A DNA stretch of 64,000 bases from Helopsaltes ochotensis (Eukaryota; Chordata; Aves; Passeriformes; Locustellidae): positions 35,583 through 99,582 of the forward strand of contig VXBM01001905.1 in NCBI GenBank assembly GCA_013400155.1, given 5' to 3'. Both the position numbers and the translations under genes were made by a program. Positions 12,811 to 24,517 of the stretch are shown piece by piece (position 1 is the stretch's first letter; each line of letters starts with the position of its first letter). Under the pieces are notes generated by a model that was not told where the DNA came from, made no database searches, and saw nothing but the letters and a program-made list of their open reading frames with translations.

Positions 12811-15800
12811 GTAACAGGAGCCATTTGGGAAGCCAACAATGAAATTCTCTGCTGTCATCTCTTCTTTCGTTGTGTTTGTTGGTATGGAATCAAATAATCT
12901 TCCCTCCTTCCCACTCCAGACAGTGATAAGAGCAAGCCTGAGCAACCCACCTGTTTCAAGGTTTGTGGAGTAAGGGGTTTTTAATATGACAGGCGAAAAG
13001 ATAGATGAGGCATTTTTTGAAGTGGAAACAAATTTAAGTCACTAAATCACACCCACAGAGCAAGTGTTCCATGCTCTGGCATTTCTAGAAATTCCTCATT
13101 GTCCTTGAAACGTGACCTTTGAATCTGCTATCATGATTTCTTTTTCTTTTCAGAATTATGTGAAGGATTTATATGCAACGTGGTGAATGAGACCATTCCT
13201 TGAGAACGTGGGCTCATTCTCCTAGATTTGCACAGGCTTGTTTTACTGGACTTGAACCTTTTAAAACTGTTTGTCCAAGTCTGCTCTACAGAAGTGCATG
13301 TTCACTCCTCAGCTAATGGAAAAAAAAAAAAAATTTAAAACTGCCAGAAGGTGCATTCCTCCTTCAACACTTTTTGTAGGATGGAATGAACTATCCTCAG
13401 AAATCTCTCACTTTCTGTTATGGAAAGAGTGTAGAGAATGAGAGTGGAAACAATTCTGACTTTTGTAGGTTTACAGGAGAACCAAGTGACCATAAGTTTT
13501 GGACAGTTTTAGATGCAAATCTGAAAATCTTGTAAGCTGGCAATAAACTAACTGCAAAGTTCAGAAGGTTTTGGTACCTATTAAAATGGGATTGTCTGCC
13601 TCATGTGTTTAAAGCTTTTCTATGAGATTTAACTGAAGGAGTGCAACCAATTAGTTAAAGATTAGACTCTGGACCAAACAGGGCTTAGGTCTTTTCCTCG
13701 CTTCAGCGTTGTTTGTCTCAGTGCTAATTGCTTGTCCATATTTTAATTCCCTTCAGCGTAAATAATGATGATAATGTATAAATCAAAATGGTCTTCTGGA
13801 AGGTAATTCAGGAAGAATTATTGATTGCTTGACTATTTTTGGATCGAACTACTCTTGAAAAATAGGAATGACAAGACTTGTTCTCATAAGTCAAGTAGCC
13901 GAGCCTTTGATATCTGATTTGAAATATTTATCTCTGTAACACATATCAGCAAAGCAATTCGTATCCAGTTTGTAGCTGAGAAAGTGGCATATTTTGTGGC
14001 TGATATAATTGATTTAGAAACTGACTTACCAGATTGTCCTGTGCACACTAGAGAGGAATGGGGCTGCTGCGGTGTGCCAGGGTGGGGGAAGAACGGAGAC
14101 TTATTCTTGGAAATGTTCCGATGTTTTGGAGAAGCATTTAGAGAAGCCACAGGAATGCCAGGATTAAGAGCCTGAATGCGGAATAAAAGCTTAAGGAGAT
14201 GGTGATGGATTTCTTAGTTCTTTTATTAAGATCACATACTGTGATCTGTATTTAGTACGGGTTACCATCATTTCCAAAAGTTGCACTCATATCTCAGAAG
14301 GGACTGAATGAAAGGGGCTGCGTGATTAAAATAATTCTAAAAAGAATATGAAGATCGGCTAAAAACTTTAGTCTCATGAAAGAATAATATATGTTTGTTT
14401 ATAAGCTATGTAAGACCTTAAACCCTATACCCGAATCTACATTTTTATCATGGTGTCATAAAGGCCACAAAAATTTTTGGTTGTCTACCATGAAAACGCA
14501 GTGCTGATGCATTTTGCTGTGAGATGTGGTAGACTGAGGTCATGGAGACATTAGCAGATCTTTCATCACCCTGCATCCAGGGAAATAAAACGCAAAAAAT
14601 CAGTTTTCAAAGCCCAAATGTCTAAAACGTCATAAGGGTTTCTGAGTTTTAAAGCTTGAAATAGCAGCTGTTAACAAAATGCCCTGTGCTGCACTGTAAA
14701 CATTTTGTAGATGGCAGCAAAATGGCCATAATAGAAAGAGCAAAGAGGATAACTTTGTGTTTTCTTCCTCCATTACAAAGTGTGAAATTTGCCACTTGAC
14801 CATAACTACCCCTTTAGATCTGTTGTTTCTTCCTGCTGTTTACGTTGAATTCTGAATTCAGAGACGCCCATCTAGATGAGAATTCTTGGCCTAAACCAGA
14901 TGATTGAAACGCACCATAGGAAAGCACATATGTTACTGGAAAGTACAAAAACCAGTAAGTTTGGTCAGTGAGAAATTTGGTGAGGTAAAAATATTATACT
15001 GGATATGCTGTCTGACAAAATAAGACAAACTGGAAGAGAAAACCACCAAAACCTAAGCAATTAATTAGCCTCTAAAAACCAAAAAAATTTAAAAAATCAC
15101 TTCGTAACTTTATAATGGAGGAATGCAAGGATATGTACGTAGACAAAATCAGGTTTGGTGTCACAATATGACTTGGGATCAGTGCTGAAGCTTAATTATC
15201 CACAGCTAATTTGGTGGTCGATCCTAAAACCACTCAGGAGTTGTTTGAGATAAATTTGTGGATACTTATGCGGCTCATGCTTCCCTTCCTAAAACTAGGA
15301 AATGATCAAAAAATTTTTGGAAGAGCTGAAAAAAATGACAAAAATATTTTGGTTGGCTGTTCAGTTTCTGGACCTGTGATATAAAAAAGTCTTATGGAAG
15401 AAATTAGTGCAAGGTTAGTCTGCCAGCCTTGAAAGAAAAAAGAAGAGATCCTAATAAAAAAATTTGACTTCAATTTGAGGTTGACTTTTGAGTTTCTAGG
15501 GTGATTTTCCTCAATGAATATAAGTTAAACCCCTAGGAGTTAATTGTCTTTAATTGTATCTGTATAGATGGTGGGAGAAAAATGCTCACTTCCATAGAAT
15601 GATAAACCTGCATTGTCCTTGACAGTTATTTTAGGATGGGCTGAATCACACACTAAAGATAGTTGTCCCTCTCTGCTGGCTATAGGCAGCTCTGATAAGT
15701 AGCCCAGACACAGCACACTGGAGTTTTTGATGGCTCATGTGGATGAAGTGTGTCCTCCTGCAGTGACTCTAAGTCCATCTCTGATCCAACACATCTGCTT

Positions 15801-16563
15801 TTAATAACCCAAAAAAACCCCAAAACAAACCCACCAAAAAAAAAAAAAAAAAAAAAATCCAAAACAAACAAAAAACTCCCTCTCCCCTTCTTAAGGATTC
15901 ATATTAATTAGGTGTGAAAAATTTCTTTTTGCATCAGTTCACTAGCACTTCAAGGTCGTTTAACCACCTCTGAATGACCTAAGACATGTTAACCATGATG
16001 CAGCAAGTGGGAAGGAGGAAACCCAAGTACCACATTTTGCAGTAGGAAAGAGCAGCACGAAGCCAGTTCCTTTTCTTTTGGTTTCGTATTTGCTTTCGTT
16101 CATCTCTTGAACTTGAAAATTTCATCAAACAATCTGTCAGCACTTGTGTGGTGAACAGAGCCCTTCAGGAACAGCAAAAGGAAGGCACCAGTAGCTGGTC
16201 CTGCTTGTAATTTAAAGCATATCATTCAATCCGCTTTACAGGGGCAGGACTTGTGTCCATAGCCAGTGAGCACGTGTGTGTCTGTGAAAGGGCCTGCACC
16301 TCTGGAATTATAAGAGTGTGAGCTGTCCAGCAGAAAGCAGCCACACACAGCCTGAATTTGAGCTGTTCTCCTTTGCCTGGTCGGTGCAAAGAGCCTCGAA
16401 AAACAACTCAGGTCCGTGTTAAGGTCCTAAGCAGCAAACTGCCTAGAGCTAATTGATAGGAAACACTAAAAATAGTGATTTTGAAGTGATTTCCAGCAAT
16501 AAGGAGTTCTGATGTGTTGAGGATGGTTTCTTGGATCCCAGAAAAGGATGGGTTTAGTCCTGA
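12811..16563. other. noncoding sequence, no gene seen
   Basis: Unique AT-rich DNA with chance open frames below 90 codons. The interval 15480-15800 has a vaguely LTR-like texture, but I could not define ends or signals, so it is not called. Confidence 0.5.
15786..15882. repeat. A/C-rich low-complexity tract
   Basis: A runs interrupted by C groups, including an uninterrupted A run of about 20. It is the same style as the G/T tract at 12605-12810 but in the opposite orientation. Confidence 0.85.
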
Positions 16564-17008
16564 TGATGCCTTGGGAAGGCTGACCTGGAACAGAGACTGG
16601 ACAGAGCCAGAGAATAAAGGAGGGATTTATTGAAAGGCTTCCAGGATCAACCTTGGGCAGGACAGGGCCTGACCAGGGCTACACCCAAGGTGGACCCAAA
16701 ATAGTCACAAAATGGCTGAATGGTCATGAGCTCTTACATTTCTATGAGTTTTGGTCCATTTGCATATTGGGGTTTAATTGTCCAATTCCAGCTCCAGGCT
16801 GTGAGGTCCCATCCTTCTTGTTCCTCCCTCCAGCCCACCCTTGTTGGTGCTCTTGGGCCTAAAAGTTGTCCTTGGTGTGCAGCAGGAAAAGGATTTGTTT
16901 TGTGTCCCTGCTCTGTGCAGAGCTGAGTGACCCTGAGTGTGAGCTCAGAGCTGCACCCCTGGGCAGCACAGAGCCTGAAAAACACGAGAGCTGAAACTTG
17001 AGGCATCA
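16564..17008 (-). mobile_element. solo LTR of an avian endogenous retrovirus, copy A
   Basis: A 445-bp unit begins TGATGCCT and ends AGGCATCA, an 8-bp perfect terminal inverted repeat with the TG...CA termini of LTRs. It is flanked by the 4-bp direct repeat CTGA (16560-16563 and 17009-17012). On the minus strand a polyadenylation signal AATAAA (16626-16631) lies about 60 bp from the 3' end, as expected for R-U5, so the element is read as minus strand. There is no internal gag, pol or env sequence, so this is a solo LTR left by recombination. It carries an octamer word ATTTGCAT at 16758-16765. Two related copies lie at 24075-24517 and 56537-56976. The 4-bp duplication favours a class I (ERV1-like) element, but that assignment is inference. 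Confidence 0.88.
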
Positions 17009-17012
17009 CTGA

Positions 17013-17889
17013 TACTTAATTCAGAGAAGTGACGCCAGCATCACAATGTGTAGAATCCTACTAATAGCCCATATGTCTTCAAGTACTCCAGGTACTGAAA
17101 ATATGTTTTGCAAATGCTTTGTAAACCTGTGGCAGTGTGGATCTGTTTTAGTGAAGTATTTCTAAGACATTGTTACAGTAAATAATGGCAGTTTAGTAAC
17201 CAATTCACTAAGGATGGGAGGAAGGTTGTGTGTTGCTTCTTTTCACGGTGTTTCCTGTGTCTGAATACCGTAAATCATAAAACATTTCAGCAAGATGGCT
17301 AAATGATTTTGCTTGACTTGAAGTTTGCTGAGCTTTTTGGTTCTCTAGGGGAGTCCTTAAGTCAACATTCTATTTCTCTTCCTTGGCAATTTAGCATCGT
17401 TTTGTTCCTTAAAGGGTGTTAAAGTCTTCTGGTAATGTTGCATTCCCTTTGTTATAATCCTGAGATACTGATTATCTGGAAAAGGGTTTGCAGTTGTCAC
17501 AGAACCAGGCAAAACAAGTGTTTTGATTCAACACAGAGTTTAGGATCTTTGGGGTAAAAGTCACCCAAATGACAAGACCAACTCATCTAGTCCTCTAACC
17601 AGAGTTTCATCTTCCTCTATAGATGCTTGTTGAACTTGTTACAAATGCCTGGTGCTTAAAATTTTATCATGTGTTGCTTTTTCAATTGTGCTCTCTTAGA
17701 ATTAGAAAATTGTTGCTAATGTCCTCCCAAATCTCTCAGACGTTGTTTTATCCCTATAGTTTTTCCCACCTGGACGTAAATAAACCGGATTGTGCTGTTT
17801 GTTTGCTTTAACCCTTACAAGTTCTTTGTTTCACAAGGTTGTCTCCATTCCCTTTTTTCCATGGGAATACTTGACTCCTCTTTGTCCAG
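17013..17889. other. noncoding sequence, no gene seen
   Basis: Unique sequence between copy A of the LTR family and a CR1 fragment. Nothing was recognised. Confidence 0.5.
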
Positions 17890-18273
17890 AGTTAGAGCAC
17901 CTCTCCTATGAAAACAGAGTTTGGGTTGCCCAGCCTGGAATAGGTTCCAGGGGGACCTTAGAGCCCCTTCCAGTGGCTAAAGGAGCTTTGAGAGTACTGT
18001 AAAGGTGCTTTTGACAAGGACATGGAGTGACTTTAAAGGGGGAGTGGCTTTAAACTGGAAAAGGACAGGTTTAGATTAGATATTAGAAAGAAATTCTTGA
18101 CTGCAAGGGTGGTGAGGCACTGGGACGTATTTTCTAGAGAAGCTATGGATGCCCCAGCCCTGGAAATATTTAAAGCCAGATTGGATGGGGTTTTGAACAA
18201 CCTGGCCATGGCAGGGGTTTGGAACGATATGAACTTTTCATGTCCCTTTCAGTCCAAACCATTCTGCAATACC
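17890..18273 (+). mobile_element. CR1 LINE, 5'-truncated 3' end
   Basis: It begins near GAGCACCTCTCCTATG and runs through TTGGGTTGCCCAGCCTGG, GACCTTAGAGCCCCTTCCAG, GGCTTTAAACTGGAA, AGGTTTAGATTAGATATTAG, AAGAAATTCTTGACTG, GGGTGGTGAGGCACTGG, GAAGCTATGGATGCCCC and AACAACCTGG, to AGTCCAAACCATTCTGCAAT. This is the classic collinear order of the avian CR1 3' end on the plus strand. The frame is broken by substitutions and small indels, so it is an inactive fragment of roughly 380 bp. Confidence 0.93.
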
Positions 18274-20559
18274 ATTAGTTCAATATTCCACACCCAGTCT
18301 CAGGAGGACACCTTGTTCATCCCCAGATCTCATGTGATAAAAGAGTTCCTGTCTCCTTACTCATCTTTGTAAATTTAGTAGGCACAGAGAGCTACCAAGA
18401 GCTGATCCTGCTTTTTTTGCTGGTAAGAAAATGCAGTACCTTTTTTAGAGGTCCAAAAAGAGATCTGCAAGGATTTATTGCTGCTGAAGGGCTGCCTGCC
18501 TGCCTATGCAGAAAATTGAACAATGAGTCTTCTCCTCATGAAAATGTGATCCTTTATGAGAAAGAGAAAAACTGTGGTCTGGTTTGGAGCTCTTTCTTTC
18601 AGGTCCTTTCGATTTTAATTACATCTGGCCTTTTTACAACACGGCTAAGCTGTCCAACAGATGTCTGCCTTGGGTCCAAGCAGCATGAACACATGACAGG
18701 GAGGCAAGAAATAATCCCAAGGAGTTTCATCCCTCTTGCTATTTCACACAGAATTTGGTCACACTGTATCAAACGTTTGTGTGAGCTCTTTATTCTTTTG
18801 GAAGAGTTCTGAATTTGGTCTCCTCTTATGGTTTCCAAAGGATGAAGCCCTCTTCAGGAAGGTATCCTCAGATTGCATCCAATTGCCACTCATAACCTGA
18901 TGGTGTGCACCAGGATGGGAGCTTTATAGGCTGCACTCCCCCAGAAATCCTTAAGGAGAGCTAGGAAATGGATACCATCAGGCCAGATTTGGAGGACTGG
19001 AAATAATTTACCCGTAACTCTTGATTTAATCTATCTGTCTGTTCAAATTCATCTCTCATCTAATCAATCTGAACAAGAGGACTGAAATCCTGGAAATAGT
19101 GTGTTTATTAGTCTTTAAAAAAAAAAAAAAAAAAGGTCCTGGAAATGTGTGTTTTAACAAGTTGTTGAGTTAGCAATTCTTTCTTACTCTACAGCCCAGC
19201 CCTGCCACACATACTGTAACTTTCATCTCCAGCCAGAAAACTTCAAAGTCCTTCTGAGGTCAAGGGCAGTGTGGCAACATGTATTAAATCAAGAGTTCCC
19301 AGATTAGCGTGCATTTTGGGATGTGGACAGGGACTGCAATGTATGACGGTATTATAGAAACGAGGTTAGGCAAGAGAGATTCAGGATTTGGGGATGTATC
19401 AGCCTGCAGAAGGGAGAAGATCAGGTTTTGTTGAGTTTTGTTTTAATTACTACGACGTGAAGAGCAAAAGGCACCGTACGTGATGTGGCAGCGCGTTGTC
19501 CTGCAGCTTTCTGTGTTAGATCTGCTCAGCGTTGAAATTCACGTGAGGGCCTCTGCACAACACCCAAACTGGTAAAATCCTCTCAAAGGGCAAGGAAACA
19601 GCCCTTCTCCTAACGTCCCTTTATCAGAAACATAATGAAAACACGGTTTATAAGGTGAAAGAGTCATCTGTAGTAAACAGCTCGCAGCAAAGCTCTGAAT
19701 GGGTTGGTTTGCGACCACATCCACTTTTTGCTCCGTTTGATGTAATCTCATTTTCAGTTCGCAACCATCGTGTTCTTTCTGTCCTGAGAATGAAATTCAA
19801 GCTGGTCCCTGCCTGATGTATTCCTGCTCAGAGCAGGAACTTAACTTTATTAGGCTGCAATAACAGTTGAGACTTCTCCTTCAAACACATTGGAAAGAAA
19901 CATAATGAAAAATATACCTTTTTTATTTTGCTACAGAAATAAAACTAAATTATTGTAGCAACTTGCAGGAGTTTACCCCATTATCAGATGAAGTAATATT
20001 CTGAAATTGTTAGAATTCACAAAAATTCACGGCAGTAGGAGATTTTGCCCAAACAGATTTGCATTTGAATCAACAAAATGATACACATGTAAAGCCTGCT
20101 TTCATCCCTTGAAAATATAAGGATTTAAATAAGGTTTTAAATAGGATTTTAGTTTCTGTAGCCTCCTTCTAGGATCACTAGAGATAAATGAAGGGAGGCA
20201 GCTTGAGTTTTGGGTGCGGTGAATTGTTTTTGGGAATTGCTCATCTGATTTAGGCCCTGCAGTGAAGTGCATACAGTTCAGCGTGGTGTATTTAGTGAAA
20301 AAAGCACACTGCCATATGTGCAGGGTATGTGGAGTACCTGACTGAGTGTGCAGCTACACGGGTGGTTTTTTTAAATAAAACTGCAGAAAGGATAGAGAAG
20401 AAAAATCTTCAAGCTGTTTAAATGAATCTGCGTGCACTATGTTCCCAGACTTCCTACAAATTTAATAAGCATTTATCCTTATGCTATACATACCTAATAT
20501 TTGCTTTGAAAAGCTCTTTTGAAATCCCACTTCCAAATTTCCTTAGAAGCGTTGATTGT

Positions 20560-20690
20560 CAGGGTGAGCTCAGTTAACTAAAGCGAGACTAATAAACTTA
20601 ATTAACGTGACTGGTAACACAGCTGCAGTTTCAAATACCCAATCTAGTTGCCCCAAACTGCCAGGTAACTCAGTTGGAATGCTGATTTCT
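20560..20690. promoter_or_regulatory. candidate conserved noncoding element
   Basis: Non-repetitive block containing GTTAACTAAAGC, ACTTAATTAACGTGAC and CAGGTAACTCAGTTGG. Its AT-rich homeodomain-like words resemble vertebrate enhancer elements. Only alignment to other birds or reptiles can show whether it is conserved. Confidence 0.2.
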
Positions 20691-21031
20691 TATAAAATAT
20701 CTCCTTCCAAATGAATCACTCTCTTTGCTTCAGGTCTAGGCTGTTCTTGCCGTTCTTCAAGTTTCCCATCCACCTCTTGGCTGGTCCTAATTTAGTACGG
20801 ATGCCAATCTGTCATGGTGAGAGCGGGATATGAAAATGCAGTTTAAGTGAACTTACATAATATTGCTGAACTCCAGCTAAAGCATGGTTTAGATTTTCAG
20901 CCGAGATTCAGGTAGTTTCTATTTTTGCCAAGTAAATTACCTCACTGCTGAATAAAATTGCTATCTTGCTTCATCAGCATTGCTCAGTGGAAAAAAAAAG
21001 AAATTAATCAGATTTCCTGCAGTTCCATTAG

Positions 21032-21068
21032 CTTCTTCTTCTTCTTTTTTTTTTTTTTTTTTTTTTTT
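21032..21068. repeat. (CTT)n followed by poly-T
   Basis: Four to five CTT units run into about 24 T residues. No retroelement body was identified beside it. Confidence 0.9.
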
Positions 21069-22701
21069 CTTTCATTTAGTATTTCAGCTGCCTCCAGGAT
21101 GGTTTTTCTTTGATACCAAAAGGGCTTAGTCAATTTTAAGGACTAACTACTTGCAAAATGTCACTTTAATAAAGCAGGTTCATTGCTGGAACTTGGCACA
21201 AGAAGAAAAGCTGAAGCAATGTAAAAATTTATTTTGATGAGCTTAAAAAAAAGGAGGGGAGGAAGGGATGGCAGTGCTGGTTGTTTCTGAATGCCCTTGA
21301 TTTCTGTAACATCTGAGTCAACTGAGGCTGCTCAGCATTTTTGGCATTCACACCCTCCCTGAACAGAAACCAGGAGGAACTTTGGCGTACCTGAAAGGAT
21401 AGACCGAGCAGTCAGTCCTCAGACAGCCCATCAAAACATTTTATTCAGCAGACAGATTCTGCTGACAGTGTGATAAAAGTCCACGACAACCACTGTCAGC
21501 TGAGGCATCTTTGATGAGCATCTTTTACAGTATTACCCAGCTGCACTTTAAACTTCCATGCTTTAAATCTACCTGTTGATGAAAGGTTTGGGTATAAAGT
21601 TTAGCACAGGTTCTCTCACACATTTCTTGCTGGTAGAGAGTGGACTACAGCTGAAATAGTTGAAACAAAATAAAGCTATTCAAAAATATCTCTGTGAAAA
21701 CCCAGTCTTTTAAATTTCGTACTGTGAAATAAAGTCTCAAGTCCAAAATACACATAAATGTAGCATATTAAATATTTCAAAGGCCAGAATAGAATCAAAA
21801 TGAGGAAATCAGACATGGAGAGAAATGCTAATGTTTTAACTAGTCTCTTCAACTGATTTTGATTTTTTATTTTACAAAGAAATCCCATTTCATTCTGTGC
21901 CAGCTCCAAAAGATATTTCTTCTCATCTGTTTGTTCAGGTACCGTTCTGGCCCATATTAGCCTTGCTAGATTTCTGTGTGGGGCAGGAATGTATCGATGC
22001 CAAACCAAAGGACAGACAGCTCCTTCCCACAGCACTTTCCCTCTTTGTTCTGCCCCCTTGTAAAGTCTGCTTGTGCAAGGTGAGCACTTAACTCTCCCGC
22101 ACTGCCTCCTCTTAGGCTTCTTTAAAGCTGCTAAATGAAGGAAACGAGGATGGAGAATTCAGTTTTGCGTGCATGCTGTAGCCTGAAAAACTCTCTCACC
22201 TGCCATTCATCAGAAATAGTCACCAGCTGCTCCCAGGCTAAAGTTACAGTGTCAATGGGAGGTCTTTAGCATGAGAGGGAAAAAAAGGGCTTTGCCAAGA
22301 TGTTAAGAAATGGACTACAGTGAAACTTAAAACTTCCCTTGATAGCGAGTACATTATCTAAGCATCTTATTACAAATTACTGGGAGCCTTTTTAGCTTTT
22401 TTTTTTTTTCTTACTGTCTTAAGGGGATTTAACTAATTAGGCACAAAGTCTTATGCTCGGGATTTATTCAATCATATTTTTTCACTTAAGGTATGGCAAT
22501 TCCTCTGGTTTTTTTTTGGTGTTTTGTTTTTCTTTCCATGTTCTGGTGGTCATTTGTAGATGAGGCAGATTTAGCAGAGAGGAACCCAGCTGCAGTTGCT
22601 AATAATGTTCAGCAGTGCTGACGTTCTGTGCTTGCTGTGCATGGATTCCTGTTGGAGTCAGCTGAAGGCTGCTGCTCTTGTTGGTGTGTGGCCTTTCTGC
22701 T

Positions 22702-22965
22702 CACAGAATCACAGAATGACTGGGTTGGAAGAGACCGTTGAGATCATCAAGTCCAACCCAGCCCTAACACCTCAATTAAACCATGGCACCAAGTGCCACA
22801 TCCAGTCTTTGTTTAAACACCTCCAGCGATGCTGACTCCACCACCTTCCCGGGCAGGCCATTCCAGTACTTTATCACTCTTTCTGGGAAAAATTTTGTCC
22901 TAATTTCCAACCTATATTTCCCTTGGCGTGGTTTAAGACTGTGTCCTCTCGTTCTGTCAGTTGCT
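22702..22965 (-). mobile_element. CR1 LINE, 3' part, cut by assembly gap
   Basis: The plus strand reads TCACAGAATCACAGAATGAC, then GGGTTGGAAGAGACC and GAGATCATCAAGTCCAACCC. This is the reverse complement of a CR1 3' terminus with its short ATTCTGTGA-type tail repeats. Read on the minus strand, the last ~60 codons of the CR1 reverse-transcriptase ORF are intact, with the signature KYWNGLP near the C-terminus. The copy continues beyond the run of N at 23549-23645. It is younger looking than the other CR1 fragments here because its C-terminal frame is still open. Confidence 0.93.
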
Positions 22966-23548
22966 NNNNNNNNNNNNNNNNNNNNNNNNNNNNNNNNNNN
23001 NNNNNNNNNNNNNNNNNNNNNNNNNNNNNNNNNNNNNNNNNNNNNNNNNNNNNNNNNNNNNNNNNNNNNNNNNNNNNNNNNNNNNNNNNNNNNNNNNNNN
23101 NNNNNNNNNNNNNNNNNNNNNNNNNNNNNNNNNNNNNNNNNNNNNNNNNNNNNNNNNNNNNNNNNNNNNNNNNNNNNNNNNNNNNNNNNNNNNNNNNNNN
23201 NNNNNNNNNNNNNNNNNNNNNNNNNNNNNNNNNNNNNNNNNNNNNNNNNNNNNNNNNNNNNNNNNNNNNNNNNNNNNNNNNNNNNNNNNNNNNNNNNNNN
23301 NNNNNNNNNNNNNNNNNNNNNNNNNNNNNNNNNNNNNNNNNNNNNNNNNNNNNNNNNNNNNNNNNNNNNNNNNNNNNNNNNNNNNNNNNNNNNNNNNNNN
23401 NNNNNNNNNNNNNNNNNNNNNNNNNNNNNNNNNNNNNNNNNNNNNNNNNNNNNNNNNNNNNNNNNNNNNNNNNNNNNNNNNNNNNNNNNNNNNNNNNNNN
23501 NNNNNNNNNNNNNNNNNNNNNNNNNNNNNNNNNNNNNNNNNNNNNNNN
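22966..23548. other. assembly gap, 583 N
   Basis: Run of undetermined bases inside the CR1 copy. Predicted proteins that cross it have no meaning. The size may be an estimate. Confidence 0.99.
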
Positions 23549-23645
23549 AACTGAGGGACAGAGCTGGACACAGCACTCAGTGTCCTTCCTAAATCTTAAA
23601 CAGTACTTGGGTACTCGGGGCAGGATCACTTACAGGTCTGAGTGC
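23549..23645 (-). mobile_element. CR1 LINE, continuation across the gap
   Basis: Starts AACTGAGGGACAGAGCTGG, then ACACAGCACTCAGTGT, and later GGGGCAGGATCACTTAC. These match in order a more 5' part of the CR1 ORF on the minus strand (the 'ctggacacagcactc ... ggggcagaatcac' segment). It is most simply the same insertion as 22702-22965. Confidence 0.75.
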
Positions 23646-24074
23646 CTTAGACCATGTAAGTGATCTATGAAGGGTCACTAAGAATTGGAAACCTATTGCC
23701 CATGGGTTTCCCTTACAAATTTTAGATGTATAGAGTTCTGTGGATAGGTTGAAAACCAGTTTTTATCTGAGAGCTCCTGCTGTTTTCATTGAGGCCTCTG
23801 TGACCTCACATGCATTTCCACTGCACCTGGTAGTAAACCATTGGGATCTTTGTATTTGAAGCAGGATCTTGCAGTAGCAGAGCATAAAGGATGCACTAGA
23901 GAGTCCTGTGTGCCTTCAGCCTCCTGGGCCAGCCACGAGGTGGGAGAAGCAGCTTTGCAGACTGATATCCAAAGTCACGGAAACTAATCTGTCCTTACTC
24001 ATACACCTATCTGTAAAAAATCCACCCCATTTTCAGGGGTGCAGAGATGCGGAAACTTGTGTAATATATGAAAC
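23646..24074. other. noncoding sequence, no gene seen
   Basis: Unique sequence between the CR1 copy and copy B of the LTR family. Nothing was recognised. Confidence 0.5.
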
Positions 24075-24517
24075 TGATGCCTTGGGAAGGCTGACCTGAA
24101 ACAGAGACTGGGCAGAGCCAGAGAATAAAGGAGGGATTTATTGAAAGGCCTTTAGGGTACACCTTGGGTAGGTCAGGGCCTGACCAGGGCTACACCCAAG
24201 GTGGATCCAGAATGGTCACAAAATTGCTGACTGGTCACGAGATCTTACCTTTTTACAAGTTTTGGTCCATTTGCACACTGGGGTTTAATTGTCCAATTCC
24301 AGCTCCAGGCTGTGAGGTCCCATCCTTCTTGTTCCTCCCTCCAGCTCACCCTTGTTTGTGCTTTTGAGCCTGAAAGTTGTCCTTGGTGTGCAGCAGGAAA
24401 AGGATTTGTTCTGTCTACTTTGTGAAGAGAGCTCACCAACACTTCATATGAAGCTCAGAGCTGCACCCCTGGGCAGCACAGAGTCTGAAAATATGAAAGC
24501 TAAAGCTTAAGGCATCA
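24075..24517 (-). mobile_element. solo LTR of the same avian ERV family, copy B
   Basis: A 443-bp unit with the same TGATGCCT start and AGGCATCA end as copy A, flanked by the perfect 4-bp direct repeat AAAC (24071-24074 and 24518-24521). The minus-strand AATAAA is kept (24137-24142). Most of the length aligns by eye with copy A, but a block of about 40 bp at 24411-24450 differs strongly while both sides match, which suggests a distinct LTR subfamily. No internal viral genes are present. Confidence 0.9.

Larger units (their letters stand above)
18274..22701. other. noncoding sequence, no gene seen
   Basis: Unique DNA. The 131-codon frame at 18417-18812 and the 119-codon frame at 21676-22035 (minus) show no recognisable domain and are treated as chance. 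A poly-A run lies at 19117-19135, and a (CTT)n plus poly-T tract at 21032-21068. Confidence 0.5.

Noticed and set aside
12349..12897. 182-codon plus-strand frame and 94- and 116-codon minus-strand frames
   Set aside because: They begin in or overlap a CR1 fragment and then run through a G/T-rich tract that forces phenylalanine-rich or lysine/threonine-rich translations.
15480..15790. Possible LTR-like or old repeat texture
   Set aside because: No termini, polyadenylation signal or motif order could be defined.
16564..17008. Reading the 445-bp TGATGCCT...AGGCATCA unit as a DNA transposon with short terminal inverted repeats
   Set aside because: TG...CA ends, an AATAAA at an R-U5-like position in one orientation and the internal composition fit an LTR better.
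16653..17009. Open frames over LTR copies A, B and C that resemble each other
   Set aside because: The similarity comes from the shared LTR sequence, not from a conserved protein.
22776..23663. Several frames of 200-270 codons
   Set aside because: They are made almost entirely of undetermined residues from the 583-N gap. Only the minus-strand C-terminal part is real, and it belongs to CR1.
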